From: Chitinophagaceae bacterium
GTDB lineage: Bacteria > Bacteroidota > Bacteroidia > Chitinophagales > Chitinophagaceae
Direction: 5' to 3'
Assembly (NCBI GenBank): GCA_947452875.1
Contig: CANGEZ010000069.1
Span: forward strand, 1 to 8,963
Length of the DNA stretch: 8,963 nucleotides
The notes below the pieces were generated by a model. The model saw nothing but the letters and a program-made list of their open reading frames with translations, was not told the DNA's origin and did no database searches. The translations under genes were made by a program, and so were the position numbers. This document shows positions 7,801 through 8,963 of the stretch, piece by piece (the first letter of the stretch is position 1; every line of letters begins with the position of its first letter).

Positions 7801-8963
7801 ACCTGATTCAGGTATCTTCTTTGCTCAGGAACAGTAGGTGCATTATCTGCCATTGCCTGCAAAGTTGGTACGATAACATCGGTAATCTGTCCTTCAGAAT
7901 AAGTGTAAGTTGTGGCGAAACCATTAGGCGCTACTACAAACCTTGATTTATTAAACATTTCACAGGCATGACCCACTGTATCATTAAACATCAATTCATC
8001 AGCTACTGCATATTTCAAATTCAAAGCCGCACCTACGTATACATCACCACCACCAGGTTCTGTTTCATAACTAGTAGTAGTTGAAGTAGAATAAACAGCT
8101 GTATGTGAACCATTCACAGTTGCTGTTGTGGAAAGTGTTCCTGTCAAGGTTGCTTCAACTTCTGTGATTGTTGCAAACCCTATCCCTGTTACGGCCTCCA
8201 ATCCCACTGTAACTGATGCCGAATTTGATTCTGAATTGGCCAATCCATAAGTAAAAGACATCTCCGTTTCTGTGGTATTATTTTGTTCCCACATACTGGA
8301 ACTCTGATCACCCGGAGGCGCATGTAATATCAATAAAGGAACTTGAGGAGATACCGTTACAAAAGTACCTCTGTTCGTTTTTAAACCTAACACTACTGTA
8401 GTGGGTGATAATTGCGCAGCATAACGTTTCCACTTGTCTTTGTAATCTAACTTTAATGTTTTGGCATAATTATCAAAAGCGAAATTATTGGGATTTCCTC
8501 CCACTAAAGTAATGGTATCCGATCCGTTTCTCTGACTATAATACGTAGTATCTAAATTAACATCACCTGCTACATTGGTTACGAGTCTTAAGCTATCGGT
8601 TGAATCGGTAACCACTTTATAATTGTAAACAGGATCTCCTTCCCAGATATTTACAATAAATTTTTTACTCTGGTTTTGTCTGAATACTTTTTTACCGCAT
8701 GAATCCGGTAAATTTTGGAAAGTGAGCACAGGCTTTCTGTGATAAATAAAATTCTTCGTCACATTAATGGTATCTATATCAATGATGGAAGAGTCTTTCT
8801 GACGAATGTTGAAGAACTCCAGCAATTCTGTTGAATTGATATCATTGGTTTGGTTATTGGCCGGAATGAAACTCATTACCGTGGCCTTGTATTTTCTGGC
8901 AGGCAGGGTAACGCTATAAGAACCATCCGTATTGGTGGTAATTGTTTTGGTAAACTTTACACC
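1830..8963 (-). CDS. Giant multidomain T9SS-secreted surface protein, N-terminus outside window
   Basis: The frame is open from the right edge to TAG at 1832-1830, giving 2377 visible residues. Domains in order (residue 1 = the window edge): the end of a carboxypeptidase-regulatory-like domain (TDGSYSVTLPARKYKATV, about 13-30); an unnamed module (about 30-560); an Fn3/Ig-like region (about 660-765); a Big_5/SbsA-like domain (about 767-868); Calx-beta (about 877-1010); Ig-like (about 1010-1090); 11 repeats of about 51 residues (1093-1658); 6 PKD-like repeats (1659-2275); and a type A sorting domain (2301-2377). Such proteins are exported by Sec, then T9SS, and anchored or released at the surface; adhesion is the usual guess, but no binding or catalytic residues are evident. 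The signal peptide must lie beyond the edge. The ATG at 8876 is an internal methionine, because the 29 codons before it are in frame and continue a domain. It has its own 3' UTR and terminator (1552-1583). Confidence 0.93.
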   Translation of the reverse strand, partial: GVKFTKTITTNTDGSYSVTLPARKYKATVMSFIPANNQTNDINSTELLEFFNIRQKDSSIIDIDTINVTKNFIYHRKPVLTFQNLPDSCGKKVFRQNQSKKFIVNIWEGDPVYNYKVVTDSTDSLRLVTNVAGDVNLDTTYYSQRNGSDTITLVGGNPNNFAFDNYAKTLKLDYKDKWKRYAAQLSPTTVVLGLKTNRGTFVTVSPQVPLLILHAPPGDQSSSMWEQNNTTETEMSFTYGLANSESNSASVTVGLEAVTGIGFATITEVEATLTGTLSTTATVNGSHTAVYSTSTTTSYETEPGGGDVYVGAALNLKYAVADELMFNDTVGHACEMFNKSRFVVAPNGFATTYTYSEGQITDVIVPTLQAMADNAPTVPEQRRYLNQVNVWNQVVEYNRRNKARASFVRNRSFDGNAGPITESVTESSSSNNTIEFGLEIEASVAAEVEAKVAGVGVGGSKEISMTMSIGGSVSTTNTSETTIGYTLDDDDAGDYFSVDIKRDPVYKTPVFEMVAGTSSCPAEEIAQNRDAGRLDIPEEANGAPNKVQTNIPATNEAIYQLKLRNISESRETRTYNLEFDQSSNPNGAIVTIGGNPSNVPVSYTIPYLGTQIVTVTVKKNAYSNVYSYEGLRFVMTDACGDDEEDVSDNTLSAYFASPCSNITLVSPTDGWLSNTSGNNIIPISFNGYNINNLQSVTLQYAHTGRGDWLPGFVLNQSDISNTGTQNTNWDITNVEDGNYEIRLMLQCVNGTVFSTRYSGLIDRKAPQLYGTPQPADHILSIGDDISFTFDENILTSGLNNNKVKLTKVNNAAEIPVQVTGYGNKVNIVPTSDLFANYYGDSLRVVIKNIADLNGNIQTASDTIVFLVGGSTTPIASNVKVKRVSISNVNPTKTSVFENSGDSMMVKFKFDTTSNTTSRTLVRYIVGGSAQYNSGYTVSYSNGQSLATVYNGTEGSITIPAYQDSAILTIKPIADAINELDETVTLSLISGGDYTVSDKYLIKDTIKNDDNLGTPVITSSGNLCQGGSITLTTPNTINGQAITSYEWRMGGAIVGTTQTITVRTSGNYTVSVYNASLFSGTSNVFTVNASAPPTSTLNVTICSNQAPYSWNGGSYAVTGTYSKNISNANGCDSTAILNLRVNATSTSTSTVSICSSQLPYAWNNTNYTQAGTYNKTFNNALGCDSIATLILSIKANSSSSVTAAVCSNQLPYVWNGTSYYSTGSYSKVYTNTVGCDSVVTLNLTVKSTVVNTSSIAVCSNQMPYIWNSMIITTPGTYTKTLSNAVGCDSSVVLVLSVKSTSSSVETISAIDTYTWHGTTYNTSTNTPTWTGVNAVGCDSVVTLNLTITPTCNPISVTSNVSSCNSYTWHGITIFASTTLQWTGKNARGCDSTEIINITINQPTSSTTNTGVCSNQLPYIWNGTSYSTAGTYVKHLLNAKGCDSAATLVMTIKLPTSNTVNNTICSSQLPYLWNGLTCNTSGTYLKTLINAVGCDSTVTLNLTVKQSTTSSTNISVCSNQLPIIWNGITCSNEGQYMKTLNNSVGCDSVAYLILKVKRTSSSTEYINSNGPYTWHGILFTSSNNSTTWTTTNAEGCDSVVTLNLTISNNCTPTSSTQNVTACSSYTWHGMTYYSSMNNIVWTGVNAAGCDSVVTLNLTITPSIPALPASITQTLVSNACGARVYRFTAAASANAAGYQWILPITLGGVSGVSVDSGDVNSSIAIKVKFLSNLAAATTDSIWVRALSGCGNTNYKSLKLNNALLLPATPASITITAISTTICGAKRYRYTAPTLPAATTTAVAATGYLWSFTGTLGANAVIDSGNVNSKIITVTYSSNAAAVIGDSVLLYYTSSCGNSASKAAKLTNTALAVPAAPSTLTSTLISDLCTYKRYRYAAPALISGATGYQWSFIGILGANAVIDSGSLSSQIITVTFTNMSAAATGDSVKVAYNSNCGLSLYKAAKLTNVAMVLPSVPASITITPISTTICGAKIYRYTAPALPVATSTIYAATGYVWSFVGTLGANAVIDSGSVNSSVIRVTYTNDAAAATGDSVKLYYTSICGNSPTKAAKLTNTLLTKPAAPASVTITIVSDVCGARVYRYAAPALPAATTTAVAATGYVWSMPIGTLGTNGVLDSGSVNSQVIRIRYSSNVAATTGDSIKVLYTSVCGNTANKAQKLSNAALVTPSTPSTLTGLTNVCSLVGSGVGTTYTVSASTNATTYLWTIPSGAFIDSGSNGLKVRIVYTTVGANDSIIVQGVSANGCLSAKKVLKLTTAGCSTPVTIFARNETPAVAPKSIPQPMSVNVYPNPTTSSYNMYVKIPLASKIIKARVMDIQGRMIKEFTFNSDQTISFGNELISGIYMVELREGDEVKTVRVVKY
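1833..2063 (-). other. T9SS type A sorting domain (Por secretion tail)
   Basis: The last 77 residues have the family hallmarks: VNVYPNPTTS at the start (YPNP at residues 2304-2307), a central RVMDIQGRMIKEF strand pair, SGIYMVEL (2356 onward) and a basic end, VKTVRVVKY. In this family the C-terminal domain is recognised by the type IX secretion machinery and removed during export. It implies that the organism has a T9SS, though no secretion genes lie in this window. Confidence 0.95.
2140..3989 (-). repeat. Six PKD/Ig-like repeats of about 105 residues
   Basis: Five close copies and one divergent copy. Each has a linker of the type P-A-x-P-A-S-I-T, a Cys-Gly-Ala start (CGARVYRY), ATGYxWSF, an A-V-I-D-S-G strand, a GDSVxxxYTS segment ending in CGN, and KAAKLTN at the end. 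The two conserved cysteines probably form one disulfide in each domain. The copies begin at about 3989, 3678, 3360, 3048, 2730 and 2415. Copies 2, 4 and 5 carry an insert (like LPAATTTAVAATGY) that copies 1, 3 and 6 lack. The fold assignment (PKD-like) is from the pattern of strands and is not certain. Confidence 0.85.
3990..5688 (-). repeat. Eleven repeats of about 51 residues with GCDS core
   Basis: Eleven copies of GCDS, each preceded by N-A-x and followed by a TLNLTV-like strand. Type A repeats begin CSNQLPYxWNG and have GTYxKTL; type B repeats have SYTWHG or PYTWHG and a WTGxNA segment. The order is A A A A B B A A A B B. Similar repeats are common in large secreted Bacteroidota proteins. 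Repeats are probably small beta domains, each with one disulfide. Repeats 2-6 and 7-11 look like two copies of a five-repeat block of about 770 bp each (boundary near 4762). Confidence 0.92.
5935..6336 (-). other. Calx-beta domain
   Basis: The segment has an acidic start (SVFENSGDSMMVKFKF), a central GSITIPAYQDSAILTIKP and the closing pattern DAINELDETVTLSL followed by IKNDDN, the order expected of Calx-beta domains. In the family these bind calcium; the acidic residues at the domain ends are present here. It is followed at 5934-5695 by an Ig-like domain (ITSSGNLCQGGSITLTTP, then SYEWRMGG and SGNYTVSVYN). Confidence 0.8.
6360..6985 (-). other. Fn3/Ig-like region followed by SbsA-like (Big_5) domain
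   Basis: The first part (about 6985-6680) has ITLVSPTDGWLSN, a strand QSVTLQYAHTG, then DGNYEIRLMLQC and GLIDRKAP, which looks like an Fn3- or Ig-type domain. The second part (about 6670-6360) has GTPQPADHILSIGDDISFTF, ending in RVVIKNIADLNGN, the pattern of Big_5 (bacterial Ig-like, SbsA type) domains. These are structural modules of surface proteins. Confidence 0.65.
7390..8345 (-). other. Unnamed N-terminal module with two Ser/Thr-rich amphipathic segments
   Basis: The region begins near LLILHAPPGDQSSSMWEQ (8338-8282) and ends near GTSSCPAEEIAQNRD (about 7425-7375). Between these are two stretches that alternate polar and small hydrophobic residues and are rich in Ser, Thr, Gly, Ala and Glu: about 8280-8040 and 7712-7500. 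They are separated by a helix-like charged segment (PEQRRYLNQVNVWNQVVEY). An acidic strand, LDDDDAGDYFSVDIKRDP, precedes the SSCP motif. I have a vague memory of the PPGD and SSCP motifs together in other very large secreted proteins but cannot name a family. Confidence 0.5.

Noticed and set aside
6393..7806. Open frames at 6393-6608 (+), 6821-7054 (-) and 7537-7806 (+)
   Set aside because: All are inside the giant gene in other frames, where the main frame has clear domain matches. They are shadows.

Overview
The window looks like a chromosomal piece of a Bacteroidota (Bacteroidetes) genome. The reasons are a giant secreted protein ending in a type IX secretion (T9SS) type A sorting domain, tandem repeats of the 'GCDSVVTLNLT' kind, A-rich leaders without Shine-Dalgarno sequences, and AT-rich DNA. 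I cannot assign a genus. Every gene I can support lies on the minus strand, so transcription runs from the right edge to the left edge.

Right to left: positions 8963-1830 are one uninterrupted reading frame of 2377 codons that is open at the right edge. Its real start lies outside the window. It encodes a multidomain cell-surface or secreted protein: the end of a carboxypeptidase-regulatory-like domain, a large N-terminal module I cannot name, an Fn3/Ig-like and an SbsA-like (Big_5) domain, a Calx-beta domain, an Ig-like domain, an array of 11 repeats of about 51 residues, an array of 6 PKD-like repeats of about 105 residues, and the T9SS sorting tail. Positions 1829-1515 are its 3' untranslated region, with degenerate repeats and a strong terminator hairpin. 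Positions 1514-1362 hold a 50-codon frame for a probable single-pass membrane protein, followed by a second copy of the same repeat-plus-terminator module (about 1346-1175).

Positions 1088-33 encode MnmH (SelU), tRNA 2-selenouridine synthase. Two bases after its stop, the first ten codons of the next gene (30-1) match the start of SelD, selenophosphate synthetase. The two form a selenium operon: SelD makes selenophosphate and MnmH uses it to put selenium on the wobble uridine of certain tRNAs.

The surface-protein gene and the selenium operon appear to be separate transcription units, split by two near-identical terminator stems. The points most worth a second look are the duplicated 3'-UTR/terminator module around the small membrane ORF, the 1+5+5 higher-order layout of the 11-repeat array with its relocated cysteines, the unnamed N-terminal module, and the strong synonymous divergence between repeats that are identical in protein.
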